DNA of 64,000 nt from Acidiferrobacterales bacterium (GCA_947258385.1 CAMYII010000096.1:1-64000), one strand, 5' to 3'; shown: positions 1-8,135, numbered from the stretch's first letter. Program-made: numbers and translations. Notes: generated from the sequence alone by a model not told the origin.

Positions 1-275
1 TGCCGTCGCCGAAGTCATGGGTACCGCCGTTGAAGTTCAGTGACGTGGCGGCCGCGGCATCGAAAGTGCCGCTATGGGTGCCGCCGCCGCTCAAGGTGAA
101 CACCCCGCCGAGCACATTCACGTTTCCACTGTTGTCGAACACGCCGGTGGCGCTGGACAGGGTATTGAGCGCGGTGACGTTGGTGATGTTCTGGTTGTCC
201 ACGGCGGCGGCCAGGGTGGCATCGGTCAGGTTCAGGGTGCCGGTGTTGGTCAGGGCGCCGGCGCCGTTCACCGTG
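1..275 (-). other. Adhesin/haemagglutinin-type repeat segment joined to the kinase (probable chimeric join)
   Basis: Read on the minus strand in the kinase frame, this part encodes low-complexity beta-strand repeats (GALTNTGTLNL, LSSATGVFDNSGNVNVLGG, FTLSGGGTHSGTFD). Such repeats belong to large secreted adhesins and have no place in an FGGY kinase. The switch falls at about 255-280, where the codons for GTVNGAG suit both the kinase motif LEGTVNGAG and the adhesin repeat. A short shared stretch like this is a typical place for an assembler to jump. A real gene fusion is possible but less likely. Confidence 0.6.
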
Positions 276-1189
276 CCCTCCAGTACATAGGTCGTCTCGT
301 CGTTTTCCTGCAGAATAATACTGGCCAGCAGCCGACGTGCGTATCCCCGGTAATGTCCCGCCGGCCGCGAGACAAAGGCACCGGTGCCGGTATTGATGTA
401 GGCCGTGTCAGGCTGCAGCCGGCCGTAGGCAAACATGGCGGCCGACTGGTCGCCATTGACGATACGCACCGGCACGCGCTGATCGCCGATGGGCAGGTGT
501 CCGAATTCGAAACGCGTGGGCACACTGCGCGGCAGCAGATCCAACGGCACCTCGAACAGATTGAGCAACTCCGGATCCCAATCCAGGCCCTTGAGGCTCC
601 AGAGCAACGTCCGCGAGGCGTTGGCCGGATCCACCAGCAGCGGTCGTTCCTCCAGCAGGCGAAAAAGCAGGAAACTCGACATCGGACCCAGGGCCAGCCG
701 GCCTTGCTCACGGGCCTGCTTGACCGCCGGCACATGATCCAGGCACCAGCGCATCTTGCTGACTCCATAGTGGGCCGTCAGGGGAAGCCCGGTATTGTGG
801 TGTATCTTCTCGGTATACGCGGAGAACCGATCGAGCCAATCGTGGGCCCGGCGGTCCTGCCAGCTGATCACCGGTGTCAACGCGGCACCGGTCTGCTTGT
901 CCCAACAGGCGATACTGGAGCGTTGGGTGGCGAGGCCGGCCGCCACCAGCCGGTGGCGGTGCTGTCCCAGCGTAGCGACCGCCTTATCGACCGCGATGCG
1001 GATGGATTCGACCAGCTCCTCCGGATCCTGCTCCACCCAATCGGGTTGCGGGCGGCTGATGCTGATCGCCTGGTGTCCTTCGGCAACGACATTTCCGCGG
1101 TAATCAAACACCAGTGCACGGCTGGCGTGGCCACCCTGGTCAATGGCCAGGTAAAGGCTGCTCGAGGACAAGTTCTGGGTCTCAATCAT
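1..1189 (-). CDS. FGGY carbohydrate kinase (glycerol kinase-like), 5' three quarters, running in frame into adhesin-like repeats; partial at window edge
   Basis: The frame opens with ATG at 1189 and stays open to base 1. The first ~305 residues match the FGGY family, closest by eye to glycerol kinase: an N-terminal phosphate-binding segment (DQGGHASRA), WVEQDPEEL, ATQRSSIACWD, the NASRTLLW block, NGDQSAAMF and finally YVLEGTVNGAG. A normal kinase of about 500 residues would continue with the rest of the second ATPase lobe. Here the protein switches to Gly/Asn/Thr-rich strand repeats (LTNTGTLNL, LNFNGGTHDFGDG) typical of filamentous haemagglutinin or autotransporter passengers. The ATG overlaps the 3' end of cysQ by 8 bases (ATGATTGA), so the two are probably translationally coupled. 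The kinase call is firm. The fused product is doubtful, and the substrate cannot be told. Confidence 0.75.
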   Translation of the reverse strand, partial: MIETQNLSSSSLYLAIDQGGHASRALVFDYRGNVVAEGHQAISISRPQPDWVEQDPEELVESIRIAVDKAVATLGQHRHRLVAAGLATQRSSIACWDKQTGAALTPVISWQDRRAHDWLDRFSAYTEKIHHNTGLPLTAHYGVSKMRWCLDHVPAVKQAREQGRLALGPMSSFLLFRLLEERPLLVDPANASRTLLWSLKGLDWDPELLNLFEVPLDLLPRSVPTRFEFGHLPIGDQRVPVRIVNGDQSAAMFAYGRLQPDTAYINTGTGAFVSRPAGHYRGYARRLLASIILQENDETTYVLEGTVNGAGALTNTGTLNLTDATLAAAVDNQNITNVTALNTLSSATGVFDNSGNVNVLGGVFTLSGGGTHSGTFDAAAATSLNFNGGTHDFGDG

Positions 1190-2003
1190 TGATCAACTCG
1201 ATCCATGGATAGTCACCGCCGCCGGTGACGATAAACTCGGGGTTAAGAATCGAGGTTTTATTATAACGCAAGGGACGCTTATACCTGTCAAGCACTTGCC
1301 CTCCGGCCTGCTCCGCCACGCACTGGGCCGCCGCCGTGTCCCACTCCGAGGTCGGCCCCAGACGCGGATACACATCGGCGGCCCCTTCGGCCACCAGACA
1401 GATCTTCAGCGAACTGCCCATGCTGGCCAGTTCGGGCCCGCCCTCTTTTGCGCTCAGACGGTGCAAAAACCCATTCAGCGTATCACCGGCGTGCGAGCGG
1501 CTGGCGACCACCACGGCCTTGCCGCCGCTGTATTGGCGGACATGGATTTCCCGAGGCGGCTCGCCGCCCAAGCGCTTAAATGCGCCCTGGCCACGGCAGG
1601 CATAATAGGCGAGCCGGGTCACGGGCACGTAGACCACGCCGAGCACCGGCGTTTGCCGCTCAATAAGCGCAATATTGACCGTGAACTGGCCGTTGCGGCT
1701 GATGAATTCCTTGGTGCCATCGAGCGGGTCCACGAGCCAAAAGCGCGTCCAGCGGGCACGCTGTTCGTAGTCGACAGCGGAGGACTCCTCGGAAAGAACC
1801 GGTATCTCCGGGGTCAGCTCCGCGAGCCTGGAAACAATCAACTGATGCGAGGCGCGGTCGGCCTCGGTCAGCGGGGAGCCGTCTTGCTTACTCGACACCG
1901 CGAAATCACGCTCGTATACCGCCATGATGCGCTCGCCGGCCTCGACGGCCATAGCGCACACCGCCTCGAGATAGACGCAGGGGTCCTGATTCTTGCCTGC
2001 CAA
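1182..2003 (-). CDS. cysQ: 3'(2'),5'-bisphosphate nucleotidase CysQ
   Basis: Predicted to hydrolyse 3'-phosphoadenosine 5'-phosphate to AMP and phosphate, clearing the by-product of sulfate assimilation. It belongs to the Mg2+-dependent, Li+-sensitive inositol monophosphatase superfamily. Visible motifs are LTEADRAS, the metal-binding pair in LSEESS, the signature LVDPLDGTKEFI followed by NGQFTVNIALI, and WDTAAAQ near the C-terminus. I place the start at TTG 2003 because a strong AGGAGGT lies 9 bases upstream; this gives 273 residues, close to the E. coli protein (246). The frame stays open to 2294, but that upstream part does not look like protein. It overlaps the downstream kinase gene by 8 bases. 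Confidence 0.93.
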   Translation of the reverse strand: MAGKNQDPCVYLEAVCAMAVEAGERIMAVYERDFAVSSKQDGSPLTEADRASHQLIVSRLAELTPEIPVLSEESSAVDYEQRARWTRFWLVDPLDGTKEFISRNGQFTVNIALIERQTPVLGVVYVPVTRLAYYACRGQGAFKRLGGEPPREIHVRQYSGGKAVVVASRSHAGDTLNGFLHRLSAKEGGPELASMGSSLKICLVAEGAADVYPRLGPTSEWDTAAAQCVAEQAGGQVLDRYKRPLRYNKTSILNPEFIVTGGGDYPWIELIND

Positions 2004-2359
2004 GATACAAATACCTCCTGCCGACACCGCCCCCGGCACACACCGGTTGCAAGACGGCTCCTCTCGGCACGTCCTTATGCGTGATGGGTAACTCAGGTCC
2101 CCCGGGGCGGACGACAAGACCCGGGGTTGCTGGTGAAACGCTCGCAAAGCCGCTTTACGCCGGTACGGCCGGAAGTGGCGATTCTTCCGTGGCGGCAGTC
2201 CCCGGACCGCCGGCGCAAAGGCTTTTCGAACAATAGCCCTGAAGATTACTATTTTTGTGAGGCAGATCAAATCCATTAGGTCAGAAAGCTTCATGAGTCG
2301 GCGGATTTGTGGTCAAATTCGCTACCACTTTGAGTACTTTTTGAGTTAGAGCCGCTACC
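2004..2359. other. Intergenic region between divergent cysQ and SpoIIAA-like genes
   Basis: About 355 bases carrying the 5' regions of two divergent genes. The cysQ Shine-Dalgarno site lies at 2013-2019 (minus). The stretch 2235-2350 is clearly A/T-richer and is the likeliest place for promoters, but I could not fix a convincing -35/-10 pair. The minus frame is open here but reads as Arg/Pro-rich non-coding translation. Confidence 0.4.
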
Positions 2360-2716
2360 ATGATCGCTATCGAGAAAGAAAAAGACCTGCTGACGGTCAC
2401 TGTCTTCGGTGAGCTGACCCTTTCGGATTACGATGAACTGGAGGAGGCCGTTCTCGGCAGCCTCAAAAAAGCAAAACGAATCAAATTGCTGCTGGATCTG
2501 ACGAAAATGGCAGGGTTTACCCTGGATGTGGCGTGGGAGGACATCAAGTTTGTCGGTTCACATTCCCATGATTTCGCGCGCATCGCCGTGGTCACGGACG
2601 ATCAGTGGCTGACCTGGATGAGCTGGCTGAACGGGGCTTTCACCGACGCTGAGATCAAAGTGTTCTCCGATACCGGGGAAGCCAGCGCGTGGATTCATGG
2701 CGCCTTTGGTGATTAG
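2360..2716 (+). CDS. SpoIIAA-like (STAS-related) protein
   Basis: A 118-residue cytoplasmic protein resembling the SpoIIAA-like family (formerly DUF3478). It has a short beta/alpha pattern starting MIAIEKEKDLLTVTVFGELT, an acidic helix (YDELEEAVLGSLKKAK), the strand RIKLLLDLTKMAGF, then ARIAVVTDD and a Trp-rich C-terminal helix. The fold is related to anti-sigma-factor antagonists and STAS domains. Single-domain members of this family have no settled role and usually lack the phosphorylated serine of true SpoIIAA. It is followed 36-60 bases later by yrfG on the same strand. Family assignment is reasonable; function is unknown. Confidence 0.75.
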   Translation: MIAIEKEKDLLTVTVFGELTLSDYDELEEAVLGSLKKAKRIKLLLDLTKMAGFTLDVAWEDIKFVGSHSHDFARIAVVTDDQWLTWMSWLNGAFTDAEIKVFSDTGEASAWIHGAFGD

Positions 2717-2775
2717 CGCAACGGCTCGGGCGCTGGCTGACTGACCGGTCTATGCATCGACCATGCGTTCCGCCC

Positions 2776-3426
2776 ATGATTGACTGGAACTTGATCAAAA
2801 CCGTCCTGCTTGATATGGACGGCACCCTGCTGGACCTGCATTACGATAATCATTTCTGGCTCGAGTACGTACCGCGCCGGTACGGGGAAAAACACGGGCT
2901 GTCGGCGACGGCCGCCAAGGAGGAATTACTGGGTCGCTACCGCAAGGCCGAGGGTACGCTTGAGTGGTATTGCATTGACTACTGGAGCCGCCAGCTGGGG
3001 CTGGATATCGCCATGCTGAAGCAGGAAGTGGACCACCTGATTGCGGTCCACCCGCATGTCATCGAGTTTCTGGACGCGCTACGCGCAATCCGCAAACGCA
3101 TCGTGCTGGTGACAAACGCCCACGGCAAGAGCCTGCAGCTGAAGATGAACAAAACAAAGCTCGGCGGGCACTTCGACACCATCGTGTGCGCCCATGACCT
3201 GGGATTGCCGAAGGAGGCCCCGGAATTCTGGGAACGGCTGCAGAAGGTGGAGCCGTTCAAGGGTGACAGCGCGCTGCTTGTCGACGACAGCCCGGCGGTG
3301 CTGCGCTCGGCGCAGCGCTACGGTATCAAGCACCTGCTCGCGGTGCGAAAACCCGATTCGCGCCTGCCGGAAAAGACCGTGACCGGGTTTCCCGGGATCA
3401 GCTCTTTTCGCGAGGTGACTCCATAA
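2776..3426 (+). CDS. yrfG: GMP/IMP nucleotidase, HAD family (YrfG)
   Basis: A cytoplasmic 5'-nucleotidase of the haloacid dehalogenase superfamily; E. coli YrfG acts on GMP and IMP. All HAD motifs are present: motif I LLDMDGTLLDL with both aspartates, motif II VTNAHGKSL, motif III lysine in GLPKEAPEFW and motif IV LVDDSPAVL. The family-specific cap sequence LEWYCIDYWSRQLGLDI matches YrfG closely. I prefer ATG 2776 (MIDWNLIKTVLL), which aligns with E. coli YrfG. An in-frame ATG at 2752 would add eight residues, and neither has a strong ribosome-binding site. It is followed directly by a dispersed repeat copy. Confidence 0.92.
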   Translation: MIDWNLIKTVLLDMDGTLLDLHYDNHFWLEYVPRRYGEKHGLSATAAKEELLGRYRKAEGTLEWYCIDYWSRQLGLDIAMLKQEVDHLIAVHPHVIEFLDALRAIRKRIVLVTNAHGKSLQLKMNKTKLGGHFDTIVCAHDLGLPKEAPEFWERLQKVEPFKGDSALLVDDSPAVLRSAQRYGIKHLLAVRKPDSRLPEKTVTGFPGISSFREVTP

Positions 3427-3442
3427 AAAGGCGCCGCCCTTT

Positions 3443-3590
3443 ACGCCCTGGAAGCAACGCAAAGAACGCCAAGACGCAGAGGACGCAAAGGATAATTCAA
3501 ATATAAAGCGTCTTTGGTTTCTCCGCGTACTTTGCGCCTCCGCGACCTCTGCGTTTGCTCCACAGCGCCAGGGGTGTGGGAGGTATTTTG
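3443..3590 (+). repeat. Dispersed palindromic repeat, family 1, copy 1
   Basis: First of four similar ~150-base elements (others at 8142, 14013 and 21538), all in the same orientation. It starts with ACGCCCTGGAAGCAACGC and ends near CAGCGCCAGGGG followed by AGGTATTTTG. Internally the left arm (AACGCAAAG, GACGCAGAGGACGC) is complementary to the right arm (CTTTGCGCC, CTCTGCGTT), so the transcript can fold into a long imperfect hairpin. It lies between yrfG and the 3' end of the antitoxin-like gene. Confidence 0.85.
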
Positions 3591-3617
3591 CTGAAAAACA
3601 AGTTCGCCGGCATCCCG

Positions 3618-4004
3618 CTAACGCCATGCATCGTCCGCATGCAGGTGGGCGCGTACCCGATCCATCCCGCCGACCCCCTCTTTCAGCATCACATCGAGCG
3701 GCGTCATGCCGTCAAATTGCGGACTGCTGGTCGTCACCCAGTATTTGGCCATGGCCTCACTCATCGGGAAGGCCGCGTGCAGGGCGCTGCGTATGTCCAG
3801 AAGATGTTTTGCCCGCACGGTCAGCTCGTCGTTTTCCGGCAGCGGCTCGCCACTGCGATAGCGCCCCAGGGCGCGTGGGCGCGTGTCGTCCGGCAGCCCC
3901 AGCAGCACGATGCGCTGTTGCGGCTCGATTCCCCATTCATCCAGCAGATCCATCAGGATCCTTGCGAGATGCACGCGCTCTTCATATTCAAGCTGTATGG
4001 TCAT
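3618..4004 (-). CDS. MbcA/ParS/Xre-type antitoxin-like protein (DUF2384)
   Basis: A 128-residue protein whose C-terminal part (from about residue 75) resembles the MbcA/ParS/Xre antitoxin toxin-binding domain, with the typical end pattern of a terminal helix pair around QFDGMTPLDVMLKEG. The middle portion (IEPQQRIVLLGLPDDTRPRALGRYRSGEPLPENDE) fits the central region seen in ParS/MbcA proteins. Relatives usually pair with a RES-domain NAD+-degrading toxin. No RES gene is adjacent: the upstream gene is a YkgJ-like protein 54 bases away. It may be a stand-alone regulator or a relic. Family call fair; role uncertain. Confidence 0.7.
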   Translation of the reverse strand: MTIQLEYEERVHLARILMDLLDEWGIEPQQRIVLLGLPDDTRPRALGRYRSGEPLPENDELTVRAKHLLDIRSALHAAFPMSEAMAKYWVTTSSPQFDGMTPLDVMLKEGVGGMDRVRAHLHADDAWR

Positions 4005-4058
4005 GAATCTGTCTTCTCTACGCCCTGATCAAACGCCGATGGCTACGGCACACTATTC

Positions 4059-4499
4059 TCACCGGCTTTTTTCCCACTTCTTGAAGCGTTGATCCCAGTG
4101 CTTGAAACGCTTACGGCAGTACCGGTCCAGTGACCCATAATTGGGAAAGAACAGCTCGAAATCCTCTTCATCGGCCTGACTGTTGAACTCGCAGTCTTCA
4201 TTATCGTGCTCACGACAGATCAAGGGCCGTTTCTCGTAAATACCGCAACGGCCATCAGGCAGAAGATGGGTGCAAGAATTATTTGCCACCAGGAACCAAC
4301 CCTCATCGTCCTTGTAGACCTGCATATTTTCATGCGAGACCTGCCACAACAGGGTATCGAAATCTTCTATCGACCGCGGCGTATCGATGTGCTGCGTCAC
4401 ATAGGTACAGCATGTGGACCGCGTGCAATAACCACACTTGGTTTCCGGCGTCAGCGTCTCGGGATCAATTTCGATTCTAACGGGGGGGAGTCTGGTCAT
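4059..4499 (-). CDS. YkgJ family cysteine-cluster protein
   Basis: A 146-residue cytoplasmic protein of the YkgJ type, a putative zinc or iron-sulfur binding family. Cysteines are spaced as in the family: CGYCTRSTCC near residues 22-31, then CTHLLPDGRCGIYEKRPLIC around residues 75-95, followed by an acidic stretch and a C-terminal basic tail ending KKWEKSR. The pattern C...GRCxIYExRPLxCR is the diagnostic part. The biochemical function of the family is not established. It lies upstream of the DUF2384 gene on the same strand, so the two may be co-transcribed. Confidence 0.85.
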   Translation of the reverse strand: MTRLPPVRIEIDPETLTPETKCGYCTRSTCCTYVTQHIDTPRSIEDFDTLLWQVSHENMQVYKDDEGWFLVANNSCTHLLPDGRCGIYEKRPLICREHDNEDCEFNSQADEEDFELFFPNYGSLDRYCRKRFKHWDQRFKKWEKSR

Positions 4500-4702
4500 G
4501 CGCCTGTCTCTTTAATCTGCCGGCTGCGGGATTTGATGCATTGTATCAGAAAACGCGATGGCGGCTTAAACTGGTGGAAAATGCTCACCCGCGTGGCGCT
4601 GGACCCATTCACCCCCTGCCGCCGCGGCCGTATAATCGGTGCGTGGTCTTATACACGATTTAGGTATCGCAGCTTACTGCAAGGGCATTCTTAAGTTACG
4701 CT

Positions 4703-5569
4703 ATGAAAAAAATCTCCGTCATCATCCCGACCCACAATCGGGCAGTGGAATTAAAGCGTGCGCTGACCTCGGTTTACGCCCAGAGCCGCCTGCCCGATGA
4801 AGTGATCGTCATCGATGACGGCTCAAGCGATGAGACGGCTCAATTGCTCGCAGGGCATTTTCCGGCGGCACGCTATTTTTATCAGCCCAATAAAGGTGTG
4901 AGCGCGGCACGCAATCTGGGTATTAAAGAGGCCCTCGGTGAATGGCTCGCCTTTCTGGACTCCGACGATGAATGGCTGCCGGATAAGCTGCGATGTCAAC
5001 TGCGGTATCTTCAGGATAACCCGTCACATCGTATCGTTCACAGCGACGAGACCTGGGTGCGGTGCGGCCGCCGGGTCAACCCAAAGCACAGGCATGCCAA
5101 AAGCGGCGGGATGATCTTCCGCAAATGCCTGCCACTGTGCGTCATCTCTCCCTCGGCCGTCATGGTGCACCGTTCTCTGTTAGAGCACGTCGGGCTGTTC
5201 GATGAGTCGCTGCCGGTGTGCGAGGACTATGATCTGTGGCTGCGGGTGTGTGCGCGCTACCCTGTGCTCTACGTCGACACGCCTCTGATAATCAAATACG
5301 GCGGCCACGCCGATCAATTGTCACAGAAATACTGGGGTATGGACCGGTTTCGCATTCAGGCACTGGATAAAATCCTTCGCTCCGGCATACTGTCGCATCA
5401 TGACCAACTGGCGGCGATGGACATGCTCCTTGAGAAAATCGACATCTACGTCAATGGTGCCCGCAAGCGGGGCAAACACAATGAAATCGCCCAATACGAA
5501 GACTTGCGGCAATATTGTTCGTCAATGCATTCAGCTGCTGTTGCTCATACCGACCGCCTGGTGTCATAG
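4703..5569 (+). CDS. Glycosyltransferase family 2
   Basis: A 288-residue GT-A-fold inverting glycosyltransferase. The N-terminal nucleotide-sugar binding region is complete: KKISVIIPTHNRAVELKRAL, VIVIDDGSSDETA and NKGVSAARNLGI, followed by the metal-binding DXD-type segment AFLDSDDEW near residue 90. CEDYDLWLRV (around residue 175) fits the ED-type acceptor motif. No membrane segment is seen, so it is cytoplasmic or peripheral. Donor and acceptor are unknown. It ends 9 bases before the phosphorylase-like gene and heads a tightly packed four-gene run to 8135, which suggests co-transcription. Confidence 0.9.
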   Translation: MKKISVIIPTHNRAVELKRALTSVYAQSRLPDEVIVIDDGSSDETAQLLAGHFPAARYFYQPNKGVSAARNLGIKEALGEWLAFLDSDDEWLPDKLRCQLRYLQDNPSHRIVHSDETWVRCGRRVNPKHRHAKSGGMIFRKCLPLCVISPSAVMVHRSLLEHVGLFDESLPVCEDYDLWLRVCARYPVLYVDTPLIIKYGGHADQLSQKYWGMDRFRIQALDKILRSGILSHHDQLAAMDMLLEKIDIYVNGARKRGKHNEIAQYEDLRQYCSSMHSAAVAHTDRLVS

Positions 5570-5578
5570 GCCCCAGCC

Positions 5579-6403
5579 ATGATCCATGTCGTTGTTGCCT
5601 TGCCGTGTGAGGCCGATCCCTTTGTCTCCCGCTATCGGCTGACAAAGACCGCCACTGCCACGGCGTTTCGTCTTTACCAGGGCGATCACATGCGGGTCAT
5701 TGTATCCGGTATCGGCAAGACCGCGGCGGCGGCCGCGACCGCCTACCTGCATGCGCTCACCGGCAGCCGGGGAGATGTCCCCTGGCTGAATATCGGCATC
5801 GCCGGGCACGCCGAGCAGGCGCTGGGTACCGGCTTGCTGGCCCATAAGATTATCGACCATGCGAGCGGACGATGCTGGTATCCACCGCTCGTTACCGAAC
5901 GCCCCTGTCGCTCGGACACGGTGCTGACCGTCGACCGGCCGGCACAGCGCTATGAAACGGGTTGTCTGTACGACATGGAGGCCGCCGGTTTTTACGGCAC
6001 CGCCTGCCGCCTGGTCAGCGCCGAGCTCGTACAGTGTTACAAAGTGGTCTCGGATAACCGTCAATCGCCGAGCGAGAATGTGAACAAGACCCTCGCGCGA
6101 GGGCTCATCGCCGATCGCATCGGGGAAATCGATACCTTGGTCGCGGCGCTCGGTGAGATCGCCGGGCAAATGAGCGACAGTATCGCGGACCCGAAAGACT
6201 ATGCCGGAATCCTTGCGCGCTGGCGCTTCAGCGTCTACCAGCAAAACCAACTGCGGCGTCTGTTGCAACGTTGGCAGGCGCTGGCGCCGACCGGGGACAT
6301 CTGGGACGGCGGCTTGCGGTCGCTCAAGACCGGCGAGCAGGTGCTCGCCTTTTTACAGGCGCATCTCGACGCGATTCCGGTGCGCCTCGATACCACCGTC
6401 TAA
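5579..6403 (+). CDS. Nucleoside phosphorylase/nucleosidase-like protein with C-terminal extension
   Basis: The first ~190 residues resemble the purine nucleoside phosphorylase / MTA-SAH nucleosidase superfamily: MIHVVVALPCEADPF, a Gly-rich VSGIGKTAAAAATAYL, WLNIGIAGHA, the ribose-contacting YDMEAAGFYGTA and the late acidic motif YKVVSDN. HpnG of hopanoid synthesis belongs to the same superfamily. The remaining ~80 residues (RWRFSVYQQNQLRRLLQRW onward) are helical and not part of the core fold. The gene sits between the glycosyltransferase (9-base gap) and the radical-SAM gene (3-base gap), so all are likely one transcript. Substrate unknown; superfamily call good. Confidence 0.75.
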   Translation: MIHVVVALPCEADPFVSRYRLTKTATATAFRLYQGDHMRVIVSGIGKTAAAAATAYLHALTGSRGDVPWLNIGIAGHAEQALGTGLLAHKIIDHASGRCWYPPLVTERPCRSDTVLTVDRPAQRYETGCLYDMEAAGFYGTACRLVSAELVQCYKVVSDNRQSPSENVNKTLARGLIADRIGEIDTLVAALGEIAGQMSDSIADPKDYAGILARWRFSVYQQNQLRRLLQRWQALAPTGDIWDGGLRSLKTGEQVLAFLQAHLDAIPVRLDTTV

Positions 6404-6406
6404 GCC

Positions 6407-7405
6407 GTGATCCATACGATTTACATAGAGCAGGAAGTCGCCGACCACCCGCGCACCCGGGCAATCTGCGATCGTTTTCCGCAGGCCGCAAAAATCCCCT
6501 GCCACCATTATGGTGAGATCTTCAACCGCAAGGCACAGAATTTCCGTTTACAGAAGCAACGATCCGCGCTGATTCTGGCGAAGAAATACAATAAATTCGT
6601 GCTGCCGACACCCGAAGGCTATGGCATCGGCGGCAGGCGCAATTTCTATTTCTCGCACATGCTCAATTGCCTCTATGACTGCCGCTATTGCTTCCTGCAG
6701 GGCATGTATCGCTCGGCGTACTATCTGTTGTTTGTCAACTATGAGGACTTCCAGCAGGCGATACACGGGAAAATCAAGGAGGCCCCGGATACACAAAGCT
6801 ATTTCTTCTCCGGTTATGACTGCGACAGCCTGGCGCTGGAGCCGATTACGCATTTTGCCGGCGAATTTCTTCCTTTTTTCTCACGGCTGCCCAACGCCTG
6901 GGTCGAACTGCGCACCAAGAGCACGCAGATACGCACCCTGCTGGAGATGGACCCCGTGTCGAACTGCGTGGTCGCCTTCAGCCTTTCACCGGAGGAAGTC
7001 GCGCGGGCACTGGAGCACAAGGCCCCGCCGCTCACACGCCGGCTCGCCGCCATGGCGCGGCTGCAGCGTAAGGGCTGGCGCCTGGGCCTCAGATTCGATC
7101 CGCTGATTTACCAGCAGGACTTCAAGAAGATATACGGCCGCTTCTTCGCGACCGTGTTTGCGGCAATTGATGCCGAGGCCCTGCATTCGGTAAGTCTGGG
7201 CAGCTTCCGGCTGCCACGGCCGTTCTACCACAACATGGTACGCCTTTATCCCAGAGAGCGGCTGTTCGCCGGCCCCTTACAGGACCACGACGGCATGATG
7301 GGCTACCCCAAGACAATCGAGCAGGAAATGGTCGGCTTCTGCGCGGAGCAGCTGCTGCACTATGTCCCGGAGTCGGTGTATTTCCCCTGCACGCTGGCGA
7401 ATTGA
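6407..7405 (+). CDS. Spore photoproduct lyase (SPL)-family radical SAM protein
   Basis: A 332-residue radical S-adenosylmethionine protein. The [4Fe-4S] motif is present as NCLYDCRYCFLQ (CX3CX2C, about residues 88-95) with the SPL-type context FYFSHMLNC before it and GMYRSAYYLLFVNYEDF after it. VELRTKSTQIRTLL and GLRFDPLIYQQDF also fit this family. In spore formers, SPL repairs thymine spore photoproduct; this host is not expected to sporulate, so another substrate is likely. Start is GTG 6407, three bases after the previous stop. Four bases separate its stop from the SDR start, so the three genes are almost certainly co-translated. Confidence 0.85.
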   Translation: MIHTIYIEQEVADHPRTRAICDRFPQAAKIPCHHYGEIFNRKAQNFRLQKQRSALILAKKYNKFVLPTPEGYGIGGRRNFYFSHMLNCLYDCRYCFLQGMYRSAYYLLFVNYEDFQQAIHGKIKEAPDTQSYFFSGYDCDSLALEPITHFAGEFLPFFSRLPNAWVELRTKSTQIRTLLEMDPVSNCVVAFSLSPEEVARALEHKAPPLTRRLAAMARLQRKGWRLGLRFDPLIYQQDFKKIYGRFFATVFAAIDAEALHSVSLGSFRLPRPFYHNMVRLYPRERLFAGPLQDHDGMMGYPKTIEQEMVGFCAEQLLHYVPESVYFPCTLAN

Positions 7406-7409
7406 GGCA

Positions 7410-8135
7410 ATGACTGCAAGCAAACTTTTCCTGATCACCGGCGCAAGCTCAGGCATCGGTCGCGCGATCTGTGAACGGCTGCTCGAGGACGGCCACACGG
7501 TGGCAGGCATTGCGCGTGACTTCTCCAAGTTCTCCAAAAAACATCCTGACTTTCATCCGGTCACGCTTGACCTCGCCGCCCTGGATGCGCTGCCCCAAAG
7601 GCTAGTTGAACTGACCAAACAATTTGCAAGCGTCGACGGTCTGGTCTGCTGTGCCGGACGGGGCCAGTTCGGCTCACTGGAGGAATTCTCCTATGAACAG
7701 ATACGCGCGCTCATGGACCTGAATTTCACCAGCCAGGCTTATGCGGCCCGCGCCTTCCTGCCCGGCATGAAACAACGGCATCGTGGCGATATTGTTTTCA
7801 TCGGCTCGGAGGCCGCATTGAGCGGCGGTCGCAAGGGGGCGATCTACTCCGCCAGCAAATTCGCGTTACGGGGACTGGCGCAGGCGCTGCGCGAGGAATG
7901 CGCCAAGAGCGGCGTGCGTATCTCGATCATCAATCCCGGTATGGTGAAGACGGACTTTTTCAAGTCGCTCAACTTCAGCCACGGTAAGGATGCCGATAAC
8001 TATGTCGTACCGGAGGATGTGGCGGCAGCGGTCGCCATGATCCTGGCGGCACGACCCGGGACCGTATTCGATGAGATCAATCTCTCGCCGCTCAAGAAGG
8101 TCATCCACTTCGTCAAGACCGAAAAAGACGAATAA
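7410..8135 (+). CDS. Short-chain dehydrogenase/reductase
   Basis: A 241-residue classical SDR using NAD(P). It has the Rossmann glycine motif TGASSGIG, CCAGRG (the NAG-equivalent), the catalytic serine in FIGSEA, the YSASK active site (YxxxK) and NPGMVKTDFF. Start is ATG 7410; the longer in-frame start at 7362 overlaps the radical-SAM gene and adds only non-family residues. It is the last gene of the four-gene run and is followed within ten bases by a dispersed repeat copy. Substrate unknown; it may act on the product of the radical-SAM/phosphorylase pair. Confidence 0.9.
   Translation: MTASKLFLITGASSGIGRAICERLLEDGHTVAGIARDFSKFSKKHPDFHPVTLDLAALDALPQRLVELTKQFASVDGLVCCAGRGQFGSLEEFSYEQIRALMDLNFTSQAYAARAFLPGMKQRHRGDIVFIGSEAALSGGRKGAIYSASKFALRGLAQALREECAKSGVRISIINPGMVKTDFFKSLNFSHGKDADNYVVPEDVAAAVAMILAARPGTVFDEINLSPLKKVIHFVKTEKDE

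Noticed and set aside
74-1192. Plus-strand open frame of 372 residues antisense to the kinase
   Set aside because: It is His/Gln/Arg-rich without a family pattern, and the opposite strand gives a clear FGGY kinase over the same bases.
3443-3590. CRISPR-like array from the repeated elements
   Set aside because: The four copies are 5-8 kb apart, are ~150 bases long and have no regular spacers or cas genes.
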